Source of the DNA: Membranipora membranacea
Taxonomy: Eukaryota; Bryozoa; Gymnolaemata; Cheilostomatida; Membraniporidae
DNA: 64,000 bases
Assembly (NCBI GenBank): GCA_914767715.1
Contig: OU612066.1
Coordinates: 8,871,001-8,935,000 of the forward strand
Direction of reading: 5' to 3'
Below, in pieces: positions 12,480 to 24,500 of this stretch. The translations under genes and the position numbers were made by a program. Positions within the stretch are counted from its first letter, which is position 1. Every line of letters starts with the position of its first letter. The notes beneath the pieces are model-generated. The model saw only the letters and a program-made list of their open reading frames with translations, did no database searches and was not told where the DNA came from.

Positions 12480-13830
12480 TTTTACTCATGTGGAGAGCGA
12501 GTCCCTCAAGCCAAATAAATGAGGTGGCTTGACCATGTTACCAGCTTCCCTTTACCAAACTGACCTGTTAGCTCTTCCTCTAGCCCTGATCATAAACAAA
12601 AGCTTCAAGGAATCAATATTCCCTGACTGCCTAAAAATAGCTCTTGTCACCCCACTCGGGCGATAAAACAGACCCTTGCAATTACAGGCCAATTTCCAGT
12701 CTGCTCAATAAATCAAAGGTATTTGAGCTAGATAAGAAAAGTCAAATTATGACCTTTATGGAAACACATGGAATACTCTCGTATCGACAATGAGGTTTTC
12801 GTAACCTCCAATCAAGAGAACAGCTATTATTTTCCCTTTTACAATATTGGAGAACAACACTACTCAACCCTGAACTCAATTTCATAGGCGCGCTCTCATT
12901 GGACGTACGCAAAGCATCTCACTTTAAATCATGGACAACTCATCCACACTCTAAAGCGACTAAATTTTGCATGGTCAACAACAATTATTTACATCCTGTC
13001 TTTCACATTGAACCCAAGTCATGAAAGTTGATGATGATCAGTCCAGTGAACTACCGATTACATATGGAGTACCTCAAGAAAGTGTTCTAGGTTCAATCCT
13101 ATTCAATCTTGCTAACAACGAGCACGAAACTGCATTCGCTCAAGCTGATGACGCCATTATTTACGCACAGCAACATATATCAAATCAAATCCATGAGAAT
13201 AGCATGGAGTTGGTATTCAAACAATCTCATTCAACTTAACTTGACCAAAACACAATATGGTATGTTTTCAAATAGAAAAGTAGAAATAAATAATTTGAAA
13301 ATTGTATCCAAGCCACGCTTAATCTTCTAGGAGTTATTCATTCTTGATCAAGAACTTAGTTTAACCCCTCATGCTAATACCACCCCCTCTAAAGCCAACA
13401 AAATTGTCTACACGTTATCAAAAGTAAAGAAATACATGATGGTGGAAAAATCATCAAAGACGTACAAATCACTGATCAGACCAATGTGGAATACTGCTTT
13501 TCATTGTACCTTGATAGTATAGCCAAAAATTCAGAAACCCTAAAAAAAATACAAAATAAAGGAATCAGAATCATAACTTCAGCTCCGAAACAATTTTCTG
13601 TCATATCTGGCAGCTTGTACTCCTAAATTTACGCTTTCCATAGTAGAAGAAATTGTTTTTTTCACAAGTTTTTCAAACTGAGAATTGATAAAGGCCCTGC
13701 ATCTAAGCACATACTTAATCTTATTAGGTAATTGAACAAACATTCACAATCACTTCGTAGTGTCAGGGTGAGAAAGAACCTGTCCTAATTTAATGGCACA
13801 TATCACATATTACATATCAAACAATTGTTA
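12480..13830 (+). mobile_element. Dead non-LTR retrotransposon (Jockey/CR1-type reverse transcriptase)
   Basis: Translated pieces in shifting frames follow the order of a LINE reverse transcriptase: FPDCLKIALVTPL, then NYRPIS-like text, then YGVPQESVLGSILF, then QADDAIIYAQ (the YADD box with Y changed), then NNLIQLNLTKTQYGMF. A tail typical of the C-terminus follows (KIQNKGIRIIT and FFKLRIDKGPASKHILNL). Many stops and frame changes show it is inactive. Both ends are truncated or undefined. Confidence 0.75.
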
Positions 13831-13864
13831 GGCGACTGCCATTTTAATCTACAGCATAACTATA

Positions 13865-14115
13865 ATCCTATGCCACTCTCATTGTCATGCAGGGAAATAT
13901 TCTCCAAGTAACCTTCAAATAATTTGCAGCAAAAGCTGCAGACTTTGCAAAATTCCTTCCAACATCTTGGCAGGAACCATCCTAAAACATTTTTCATTTC
14001 ATCCTATATGCCACTCTCATTGTCATGCAGGAAAATATTCTCCAGGTAACTTCCAAATCATTTGCAGTAAAAGCTGCAGTTCTTGCAGAATTCCTCTCGA
14101 CATCTTGGCATGAAC
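13865..14115. repeat. Tandem duplication of about 138 bp
   Basis: The motif CCACTCTCATTGTCATGCAG, followed by AAATATTCTCCA and an AAAGCTGCAG segment, occurs at about 13873 and again at about 14011. The two units are near-identical and adjacent, just past the LINE remnant. Confidence 0.7.
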
Positions 14116-14629
14116 CATCCAAAAACAGTCATCGCAGGTGACATCTCAAAACATTCTTTATCACTAGCAAAACAAAGCTATAGCAACATTTGAATTCTTA
14201 TATTTTTTGCTATTTGCATTAAATTTACATTTCATCTGATAGCGATTTGGCAGCATCATACACAAGATTCACCTCATCTTGAACCACGAGGAGATGTAAC
14301 ATTTTATAGTCCATAAAGTACATCCTACACAGGATTGAGGCAAAGCATGCATTGCTAGATGTTTTTCTGTCGGCATGAAGAATTAACTGTCATTCATTTT
14401 AGAATTATCTGTCATCCACTTTCACTACAAATAATAATGATTTACAATTTAGTTTGATGGGATTTTATTATTAGACTAACTTTGCGTTTAATATACACAG
14501 CATGGCTAACAGCTCATCATTAGATAGGATTTTTAGATGAAACAACACTTAATGGTCATTTGTTTTATTTTTAAATTAACCAGGTTTGCGGAGCTTTTTA
14601 TTTTTAGCATCAGCTTATTATTGCGTCCC

Positions 14630-14945
14630 CGCCTTCTTCAATATATGATGACCTGAACTCCAGAGCGACTGACATTATTAATGGTGAGAGAATTGAAGTA
14701 ATATCAAACTACATTTCTAATACTGTCTCTGAGCACTATCGGATCCTGTACATTACGCAACTATATCGTCACAGCTATTGGTACAAGCAAGAGAAGACAA
14801 CTACAAATTATCACTAACTGCACTAGCCAATGACATTAATACAGCACTACTATCATCAAAGTGAAACTGCCCTGCCAAAGCTGTATCATGTATACACCAT
14901 GAGCGTATCAATAAGTATATGCAGCAGCTACAGCTTCAATAAGTA
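14630..14945 (+). pseudogene. Degraded coding remnant, family unknown
   Basis: Frames here read like former coding sequence: SIYDDLNSRATDIINGERIE, then after a frame change SSQLLVQAREDNYKLSLTAL and NDINTALLSSK before a stop. I do not recognise the family. Its position beside the LINE remnant suggests a transposon fragment. It has no start and no splice sites that repair it. Confidence 0.3.
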
Positions 14946-15065
14946 GCATCAGGACCGTCGTCCAATACAGTCGTATTTTGACTGATAAATGTAAATGTAA
15001 AAAAATGTAAATCACTTTTTATTAGCTGCTCTCCAGCAATCTTTACATGAATATAAGATAGATAC

Positions 15066-15235
15066 ATATACATATTCAATTTAGCGCACTCCTGTACAAG
15101 GTAGGAGTGGGCAAGCTAGGCTATTGTCCAGAGAGCTCACCTCCTTCCGCAGCATGGGTAGTGACCGGGATTCGAACCTGCAACTCTCAGATTGAGATGC
15201 TCGAATCCTAACCACTACGCCACCCTGTGCAGAAA
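15066..15235 (-). repeat. tRNA-derived SINE, family C, copy 1
   Basis: The minus strand carries GGTGGCGTAGTGGTTAGG (A box) and GCAGGTTCGAATCCC (B box), followed by a body that matches 62048-62140. The head is tRNA-like, but the molecule could not fold as a tRNA. Confidence 0.75.
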
Positions 15236-15644
15236 GTAGCGTTTGGATCGTGATTATGTTGAGAAGTATTCAATAAAAGATCAGAAGTTGTATTTCAAGC
15301 AACAATTTGTATAACTTTATCAATTTTCGTATCAGAAGTTAAGTCAATTATATATTATGTTGTGTTATTCCGTGTTAAAATCAACCACAGCAGTGTACAT
15401 ATAGAGCAGCACTTATCGAACATTTATACAACGATTGATCAGGAGCCTATCTACACAACTAAGGCAATAAGGATAAGGAGACTTTCAGGTCAGAATATTC
15501 AGGACGCAATATATGTGTATATCAATACAAATTTTCTATTATTTTCATTTAATTTTAAATAGTCAGGGTACTTCAATAAAAATTATGTTAATCAATATTA
15601 AATCTTTTTGCTTGTCTGGTTGACAAAAAGTAGATGTTATATCA

Positions 15645-16015
15645 ATCTGACAATACGGTGGTCTCGATTATGTAGTCAGCGATTACATGCATATACAAGT
15701 TCAGAATAAACTTGATGACGGCCTTGTTGGCGCCTCTCTATCATTATAAGTTGAATCAGAGAGTTGTCATCTCAGTCATTTAAATTTATGATCAGTGTGA
15801 AGTAAATTGATAAGCTTGATATAACAGGACTTGTTGTAGTCCAGTATCACTCATGACAGAAAGTGCAGAATAAGACATTATGTCCATCTGACAATACGGT
15901 GGTCTTGATTATGTAGTCAGCGACTATACTCACACATACAAGTTCAGAAAATATTTGATGACGGCCGTGTTGGCCTTTTTATCATTATAAGTTGAATCAG
16001 AGATTTTGCATCTCA
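15645..16015. repeat. Two direct copies of a roughly 130-bp unit
   Basis: ATCTGACAATACGGTGGTC, GATTATGTAGTCAGCGA, TTGATGACGGCC and ATCATTATAAGTTGAATCAG occur in the same order at about 15645-15770 and 15882-16005. The copies are roughly 90% alike by eye. No coding content. Confidence 0.7.
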
Positions 16016-16019
16016 TTTG

Positions 16020-18563
16020 AATCTGAAACCACTTGACAAGTAAACGTCAACTTGAGCTAGTATTAGCTTCAGTCAATGCATTAATTGCTTTGTTGTATTA
16101 ATTTCTGTCAGCTAGATTAATTTCTATCACTCTCATAAATCGAGATATTGTCGGATCAGTGGATCAGTGTATCAATATTGACAAGCATCAAGACCCTATT
16201 GTGTCTAAGTATAGTAAATACGCTAAGAATTATAATCGGTAATCCTAATGTTTGGTAATAATACAGAATCTTGAGCCCCCTACAAGTGCAGTACACATTT
16301 ATGAACCGTAAATAATAATTATCCCTATCGCTCAAGACAGAGTAGACTCGGAGCAATCCATCTACACCTTGTTGTGTACACGGCCCAATTCATTTCTCAC
16401 AGTAGCAACTGTTCTACAATTAGACCCTAATTCAGATCAACCTAGACAAATCAATCAGCCTCTTTAAACATCTCCATATAATTGTAACTAAATTGACCCA
16501 GCCACATGAATCATTATCATTCAATCCTCAACTAATGATGTGAACTTGCATTTTTGTTTGCCGCTCTCTGCTTCTTCATTTCTTTTTTCTGTTTATTCAT
16601 GTAATTTATGCTACCATGCTTTCATTATTCTACTCACTATGTAGTATTTACTACCCTACACTTATATGCTTTATTGTTAATGTATGTGAGGGCAACTTAT
16701 TTTCAATTTACTTAAATTATAAACTTTTAGAATACCTCAAAAAATAAATAAATAAGCAGTAAGCTTCTCTTTTGCGGGGTAGGCAGGTAGTAGATTCTAG
16801 ATTCTCACAGATAATAAAGTCATAATAAATAAAATAATCTACTGAATGTTCAAAGCTGTGGTAACCTCGTACAAAGAAAGCCAAGTCAGTTGTATGCAAC
16901 AAAGTTTTTTGTATGAAATGATATGTTTGAGATGATCTTTTACTGGTTACTGAAGCTATGCAGGCAGCCTGGTGCACTACCTGGCAGCTACTTAATATAG
17001 CACTGACCAGATTGGTTGCATTCTGCGCATGCTCAGCTCTGGGCATGAGCTGATCTCTGCAAAATTGAGTCTCGGAATTCCGAAGCCATCTGATTGGCTA
17101 CCTGCTCTGGTGACATACTCCCCAAAGCGTGCGGATTTGTTATTGATAGTTATCCTCTCTTGTCATTATTAGCTGATTTTGATTGACAGTTTATGCAGGG
17201 GTATCCCTTTTCCCTTTTCCAAAGTTGCAATCAGAACCCAAACTAAACTCATTGTTCTTGCACATGCGCAAATTCAAGTCACGCATGATGCATACTTAGC
17301 CTTACGACACCTGCTTTGTGGTAATGATAGCATAGTTTATCAGTGATCTACATGCCCAGTCAGATCACGAGAGTCAGTATGGATTGGTTGTTTGGCGCAG
17401 GTAATTAGTTTGTTGCCAGACTATGGGGTCTTTTGTTCTTTGTGCTTCGCTTGACAGTGAGGGTTTGGCTGAGGCCCAAAAAGGTTCAACCTTATGACAG
17501 AACATTTAGTAATATTATTATCAAACTTATACAAACCATCTGAGTGAGTAAATTGTCTCACATAGGAAGCTGTTGAAACATGCTGTCATTTTATTTGATG
17601 TTAGTTCTTGGATGAAGTGTACTAATTTTGTAGGGACCTCAAGCTGAGCTTGGTGTTAGGAGCTCAGTCTATAATCACTTGTTATGTATGATATTTTTAC
17701 ATCATCCAGATTTTATTTATGAGGTCAGGGGAAAGGCATTACTACTATTGTTTTGCTCCAACATACTTTCACAATTTCACTCGGCTAACCCGATTTATCA
17801 AAGTCTACGTGGTAAGGTTAAAATACAATATGTTCTTGTAACCTTAAAGAGTCCATCCCAAAAAACTAGAGTGTTCCTCTAAGCTCAAATCATTCAGCTA
17901 CAAAATTAAGGGGAATAAAAATTATCTGGGTTTCGCTGCTTATACTTATTCAGCATTCAGTGGTCCTTGGCAAGGTCATCTGATATATTTGTTACAGTTA
18001 CATGTATCTATGAGCAATATGATAATACTCTTTCTCTTCAGCAGTGTACTTGGTCATAGCTGAATGAAAAGTGACAAGGAAGTTACATGTTGGTTTTGCA
18101 TCATGTGACATTGTTATTGTGTAACACATATGGTTTTGTTCGATCACATGATCTAAAATGAGTCACTGCTGTTTTCTAATAATCCGAATTCCGCTGACGT
18201 TGAAAGTTTTCGTCACTGATTTTTCAAAAGACTATTCTGAGCATGAGTGTCACGCTTATCAAATTATTGGATAGTAGCGACTAATATTTAAATGCTAGCA
18301 TTGAAATGAATTTTTGGATCAGTGGTCAAATACATACAAACCGCTACTGCAGTGATATGTCATCATGAGAACTTTGTGTCAGTAATTGGATTGAGCGTGA
18401 CAGAAGTTTACTAAGGTCAGATATATGACGTTTCTGAGCTATACGAATAAAAGATTAGAAAAGCGGTGTACAAACATACATAATTAGCCATATGCTTGTT
18501 CAGGGTCAGATTTGTTCCTCTAATCCATATAATATATAATAGTGAAATGCTTGCATCTCCACG
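16020..18563. other. Intergenic, upstream of the 7TM gene
   Basis: No supported gene. A minus-strand frame at 16717-17046 has no domain features. At 17379-17400 an ATG encodes MDWLFGA followed by a GT donor, but no following exon was found. Confidence 0.45.
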
Positions 18564-21500
18564 ATGGGATACGAGAACAACACAGAGAGTGTCACTAACA
18601 ATTATAGTCATTTCTACAATGGTGAAGAAATAGAAAATTTTAACCCAGGTGACTGCGGATTCTCCGTAGACCAATGTGTAAGTATCATTGTGTGTACCAG
18701 TATCATATTCACTGCGTATCAATTAGTAAGTATGGATGGGTTTACTGGTAACGGATGCAAAACACCGATTTGTAAGAATTATTGGGTGTTTAAAAAAACA
18801 ACCGAGCATACCTTGGTTGTTCTTGTAGTACAATCAGCACACCAATAAGTTTTGCTAGGGTTATGATTATGACATAAGACGTAAGACATATTATTTCTAC
18901 CCTCTATCCAGCCATGCTCAACCTCAGCCAAATCGGCCAAATTGGTCATATTGTTCGGCCAAATGCACCCTTACATCTTGTTCAAAATTAAAAGACATAA
19001 AGGAAATTCTGCAGTACTCAGTCACAACAGATATATCAGGATTCAGGAAGCACACATAGAAAAGTTCAATTGTTGCTCTATTGTCGTAAAAGGGTTATAT
19101 TCGTGGGTAGGTAAGCAGGTAAACTAAAAAGAAATAAAACTTGCCATAATAGCCCAAATATTATTTTCGAAACATGTGAGCTATTCTTCAACACTATGGC
19201 CTGCCTCAAAACATACCTCCACACCGATTTGGGCAAGGCTTGTAAACATTGCCTTGTTTTCTTTCTTGTACCAAAACTGTAAGGGTAGCACACCAATAGT
19301 TTGAAATAAAGATTATATTATATTATTTAACATGGCATGTTTTAAATTGTTTGCAGAGGGGCCAAGGATATAATCTTGTGAGGTTTCGCTGTCAACAAGG
19401 TCATGGTGTCCCATCTTAAATATAATCTGCTCTAAAATGTTCATGTTGCTCTGTGATGATCATTAAAATTAGAATTTTGACAAAACTTGCTTGCACAAAA
19501 ACTTTTCTCATTATCCTATTTACGGACAATCTACCACAATCACTTTTATTTTGCTGTAAATCCTCAACTTCTCTGCAAGCAGTTAATTCAAGCTCTGGTT
19601 CCTACCTCCTAGGACTCCCATGTGATCTTTTCAATCACTACACAAATTTGCTGATGGTCATTTACCAACCTCCGCAATAATTTCAATTCAAAGTTTCAAA
19701 CACGTAAGAGATCAGATAGAATTTGATATCCCTGTAATTCAATTGTGACTGAAAGATTCATGTGGCCGATCGCTTGTTAGTTTTTTTCCCAAATAGGGCT
19801 GGAATGCCTAAAGACCACCTCTGTCTCCAACAAAGACTTCTGGGGAGGCCCAATACCACCTAGCGCCTTTCCCTACCACTTTGAAACTCACAGATACAGG
19901 CCTGGATATTCCCCATTCTTATCTGTATCTCAAGCAAAATTTTCCCAAAAAGTAGTGCGTCCAATTGGAATGCTGGCAAACAAAATTTGGCCGAATCCGA
20001 AAAAAGGTTGGACATGCATGCTCTATACTACTTGACTCAGACTGAATTTCACCGAGGAACTTTCTCAGATTGTGCAAAGGAGGAGAGATAAACAATGAAA
20101 TCATGAGAATCAGTAAGGATACATGACAGTGTTAGCTATGTGAAAGTGTAATGTTAATAAATTAGGTACCGTTTGATGCATGTGACATAGGGAAAAATTG
20201 TCAAAATTTCTTCACAACTATCTATTGTATGTTATATAAACTCTTTCAGATTCAGCATTTGCTGCAAAGAAAAAATTATGTTTTAAACTAATTCCCAATG
20301 ATATATTGTAATCGAGGAGAGGTACACAACACCAAGGTAAAGCTGGCCAAAGCTGTTTTAAAACTGTTTTCCTATGCTGTGCAAGTTTCTTCATGCGATC
20401 ACCCTTTGTGAGGGGAACAAATTTGTTCTTGAAAAGGTGTCTGTGTATACCCTCAGCTGCCTTGAATAGATGACAATGCGAGCACAAGTAGATGTTATAG
20501 TCTCTGCCTTAACATTGCAGCATACCCTGTTGCTGATAAAAAATACATCACGGTCAATCTCAGTAGCATTCACAGCTGTGACACTACTCATTCTACTACT
20601 ACTCAGGAAATACAAAAGATTCAGACAGGTGAGCACTTGAATTATTCATGGTGATGAAACACTGAGAGTCCTAATTATTTGTTTCTGATTCCAAAGAACA
20701 GAGTGTGTTTTCCCAGGGGCAAATTCTAAGACACATCCAAGTCGCCCTTGCTTTGATTTGACTGAAATTGCTTTCTTCTACTCTGAATAGTTCTTTTTTT
20801 TCTGATTTCATCAGCGTATGTTTGTCTACATCATGATGTGTAATCTTATCAACACGATAGTCCACATTACGGTGAGTGCACACAGTTGTCTCTGTTCATA
20901 TATAATGTCAATCTGTGTGATCTTTCATTTGTATTTTGTTAACACAAAGGGCTATTCATCATACGAACATAAGCAATAAATGCAGATATCAAGATGGAAG
21001 GGATTTGAGCCTCACTCAGTAGCTATGAGGTGAAGCTTTATTTTTGGTTTCTTTTTTTTTACTGGCGCTGAGCGCAAAACATTTCCAATGAAACGACTTG
21101 CCAATAAAAGTATATATGAGCCTTAACTCGGCAGCCTAACTGACTGAGAGAGGCATCTGAAACAAAAAATTGACACCAATGTAAATCATCATTTCTCAAT
21201 TGGTCACATGTTATTTGTCTTATAAATTTCAGGGAGTTGGACAAGGAGGACTCAGCTGTCAGATTGAGGGATTCATTTCGCAATGTACAGGTTAGAGTTA
21301 CAATGTTGGCAATTCCAATTCAAAAGAGAACAGGGTTCTGTTCTACCATCCTGTACTAAGCACCGTATGATCTTATGACTTTTAGCTGGGAAAACAATAA
21401 TTTTGTTCTCATAGACTAGAAAAATATCATAACACTCAGGCCAATGTTTACTGAGATATTTTTTCTTGCAGGTTTCGCCAGTTTTATGTGGATTTGTATT

Positions 21501-24500
21501 ATCACTATATACTTAGCGAGGCTCATAATAACGTGCAGATATGATGATAGAACAAAACGATTTGAATGGTAATATAAATCACAGTTTAGTACATAGGTTT
21601 ACCTAAAATCGTAGACAGGATGAGCTGGGAGCCTAATGGATGCCGAATTTGGTATCTCCATGCTCCAAAATATATCGATCAATTTTTCATTACTACGCTG
21701 CTGTCCAGTGATGTGATTATAGGCTGCAAAACCTGATGGGTGAAAAAACAAATTTTCATGGTTTTCCCCCAATTTTTGACATTTATGATGGGAATTCCTC
21801 GATATCACATGCCGGATTGCGCTGGATAGCATTAGTGCTTTAATGTTCTAGTATATTTTCAATCACTTGATCTAGGCCTATCTATAGCCTTCTAAACCCT
21901 CTCTTGAGCCAATGGAGGGAAATATACTTTGACTTTAGAGTGTCTTCAGCCAGCTATGAAAGCCTCCGTTCTCAAAAGTTACTGGAACAAACTCACATGG
22001 TCATCATCACACATAATCATCGTGTTATATCAATGTCATAAGATATTCGGAATTACTCCACAAATCCTTGAATATGATACTAGGAGCCCTGTAAATTGGT
22101 AAGGAAGCATAGAGATTACAAATATGCCAACCAAGAGGTACTCAGCTTATTCCCAGTCTAAACCCTTTATTAAATAAGCTTACCTTTGCATTTTTCTTTT
22201 TAGCAACCGCCAATCGATATCATAGGGATTATTTTATCAATTGATTCAAACTTGAACCGGCGGCAGGAATGTAGGCATAGTCAATTTTGAAAGTATCTAT
22301 TATGTCGAGTAGCCATTGACTTATCTCTTTCTTACCCACAGAAAAGAAGCTCATGAATGCCGCTCAATAACCAATAATAAAGGGACACACTTGATCAACT
22401 GCTGCCAGTTTCACTCCTCAAAAATAGATGAATACAAGACATAGAAACATATGACACAGTTTTATTATTGATGATTTTCAAGGGTTAGTGTATTGGTGGT
22501 CATCGTCTTATCAGTAGCAGTTGCAGCATTACCCTTTATAGAAAATGAATATGGACCAACTGGAGTGCACTGTGGACTTAAGGATACACCAAGTGGGAAT
22601 AAGTGGAGGCTAGCTATCTAAGTTGTTATGTATCACCGTCTTGTTTATTACCTTAGGTAGTTTCACTTCATTAAAAATGACAAAGGTCACATATGTAAGC
22701 TACAACCTTATTGGTATTTTATTATTGTAAAGGCTCGTTTCATTGGCCTAATTTTAGTGTTCGTCTGCTTTCCTTGTCAGTTGTATTTTGGATGTGAAAC
22801 ACAAAGTTGTTTAGATTAAGTTAAGCCCAAAAAAACTCGCTTACGTAGAATATAGGAATCAGCACACTTAAATAGATGCCTTATCAGTAACAGCTCATAA
22901 TAGTGTTAAAACTTTAAGAGGTTGTACAATGGGCAACACTATACCAACAGAATATTTCTTTCGCCTGCTACTACTGTACCCAGAAAATGCTGATGTTTTT
23001 TTAGATGGTACATTCCAGTGAGTGTTGGATGCATAGCTATCATCGTAACATTTATAGTTATATATGGCTGTCACCTTAGGAGAACACGCCACCATCTGTA
23101 TGCAGAGTTCAATCACATGCTGAAGTATAACGTGAGTGAAACCCTGACTCTATTCAAAGCGTGACATTAGGTTGTTTCGGTGTCAACACCATTTATGTTG
23201 GGTAATAAAAAAAAGTGCAGGAACCATGATTGCGTATGAGCAATAGAGCTGTACTATTGCTTGTCTACTTAGCGCTGGGCTACCAATCAGTTCAGGTTCT
23301 TTACACCGTAGTGGTTGGATTAATCCTAATGCGCTTGAGTTCCCAGATTGATTCATTCATCCCCATTGAGGAGCTTCAAAAGTTGAATGTAAACAGATCA
23401 ATTGGGCTACTTTGTGGCACTGTAGCTAAGGTAAAGAGAGACTCATATCTCAGAGTCAATCTATAGGCAGTGTGATAGTTGTCAGACACAGCGCAATAAA
23501 AAAATAATGGAATCATTACAGCGTTTCTTGCTTATTTCATGTAATTTTCATTAGCAATACTTTCCATTTTGCTCAGGTGGATCAGACACTCAAACCCTTT
23601 ACTGTATTTGCGATAGCTTATCTTCTCTTTCTAACTTGCGAGCTAGCGGACAGACTTAATGAGATAGTATCAGATGAACACAACTACCCCCTGAAGATAG
23701 CTCACCGCATAGCAGGTCCTTGTTTCGGTATGTCTGAATATATCACAGGCCTACTGTGGTTGGTGAATATCCAGTGGTCGAGTGCCCCAATGGTCAAGGC
23801 CTTTTCTCTCTTGGAGAAAAAATATAGATAATTTGTCTGTACAGGAGGTTGTTATACTCGGGCTATAGCCATAGAATATCTGATGCAAAGACATTTTATG
23901 ACATCAATACAAATACAGAACAGGATTATATTGACAAGTGGTCACAATGGCTTACTGAACGCATACAAACCATGACATGACCAGTTATACATTTTTGGAT
24001 CACATACTCACAGTCCGCAATGTAGTAATGTAATACACAATGTCGTTGTTGGTTTGTTTTTCAGATACAGTGATATGTATTGTGTTCTTTGTTACCAATG
24101 GCAGAAATGAGTTCACACCAAACAAATTCCAAGAGTCAATCAAAATACATCTCTTAAACATGAGAAGGATATGCTCACCATCATCTGAGGACGATGATTT
24201 AGGTAATCATTGTCACATTACTTCAACCAATTTTCATAACAAACAGTGTTTCAATCACATATTGTATAGGAAACCAATTTGAGTGGGCAGCAAAAGATCA
24301 GGAATTATTTTAAGGATGCGATTTTACTCTCAGGTTTTAATTAAAATTATAATGTGTCCCTTTTGAGTTTTTGTAATAAGCTTCATACCTTCACTACAAC
24401 GTTTTTTAAACCTCATTGCATCCAGAATTATTTGACAGTTTGCTAATGACCATACTCTCTGCAATTAAGGTCATTTATTTATATTTTTATTTATTGAGGT

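Noticed and set aside
15130-15235. A possible tRNA gene on the minus strand
   Set aside because: A and B boxes are present but the arms do not pair as a tRNA and the flank continues into a SINE body shared with 62048-62140.
16717-17046. 109-codon minus-strand frame
   Set aside because: No domain, no signal peptide, no splice partners; composition is that of random AT-rich sequence.
17379-17400. MDWLFGA followed by a splice donor, like a first exon of an ESCRT-III-type protein
   Set aside because: No following exon in phase 1 with matching text was found before the 7TM gene starts.
18678-18722. A longer exon 1 of the receptor using the second GTAAGT donor at 18723
   Set aside because: It would add an extra hydrophobic segment before TM1 and give eight helices. 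The first donor, also GTAAGT and phase 0, gives seven.
22603-22710. An apparent extension of 7TM exon 6 in a shifted frame that reads like a membrane helix (LLCITVLFITLGSF)
   Set aside because: Reaching it needs a one-base frameshift. Splicing at 22602 joins in phase to 23005 and gives a continuous NK-WYIP segment leading into a proper TM5.
23230-23466. Open frame with hydrophobic text proposed as TM6 of the receptor
   Set aside because: No acceptor gives the right phase for the whole frame, and exon 8 supplies TM6 with clean splice sites. Only the sub-segment 23296-23430 remains possible as an optional cassette.
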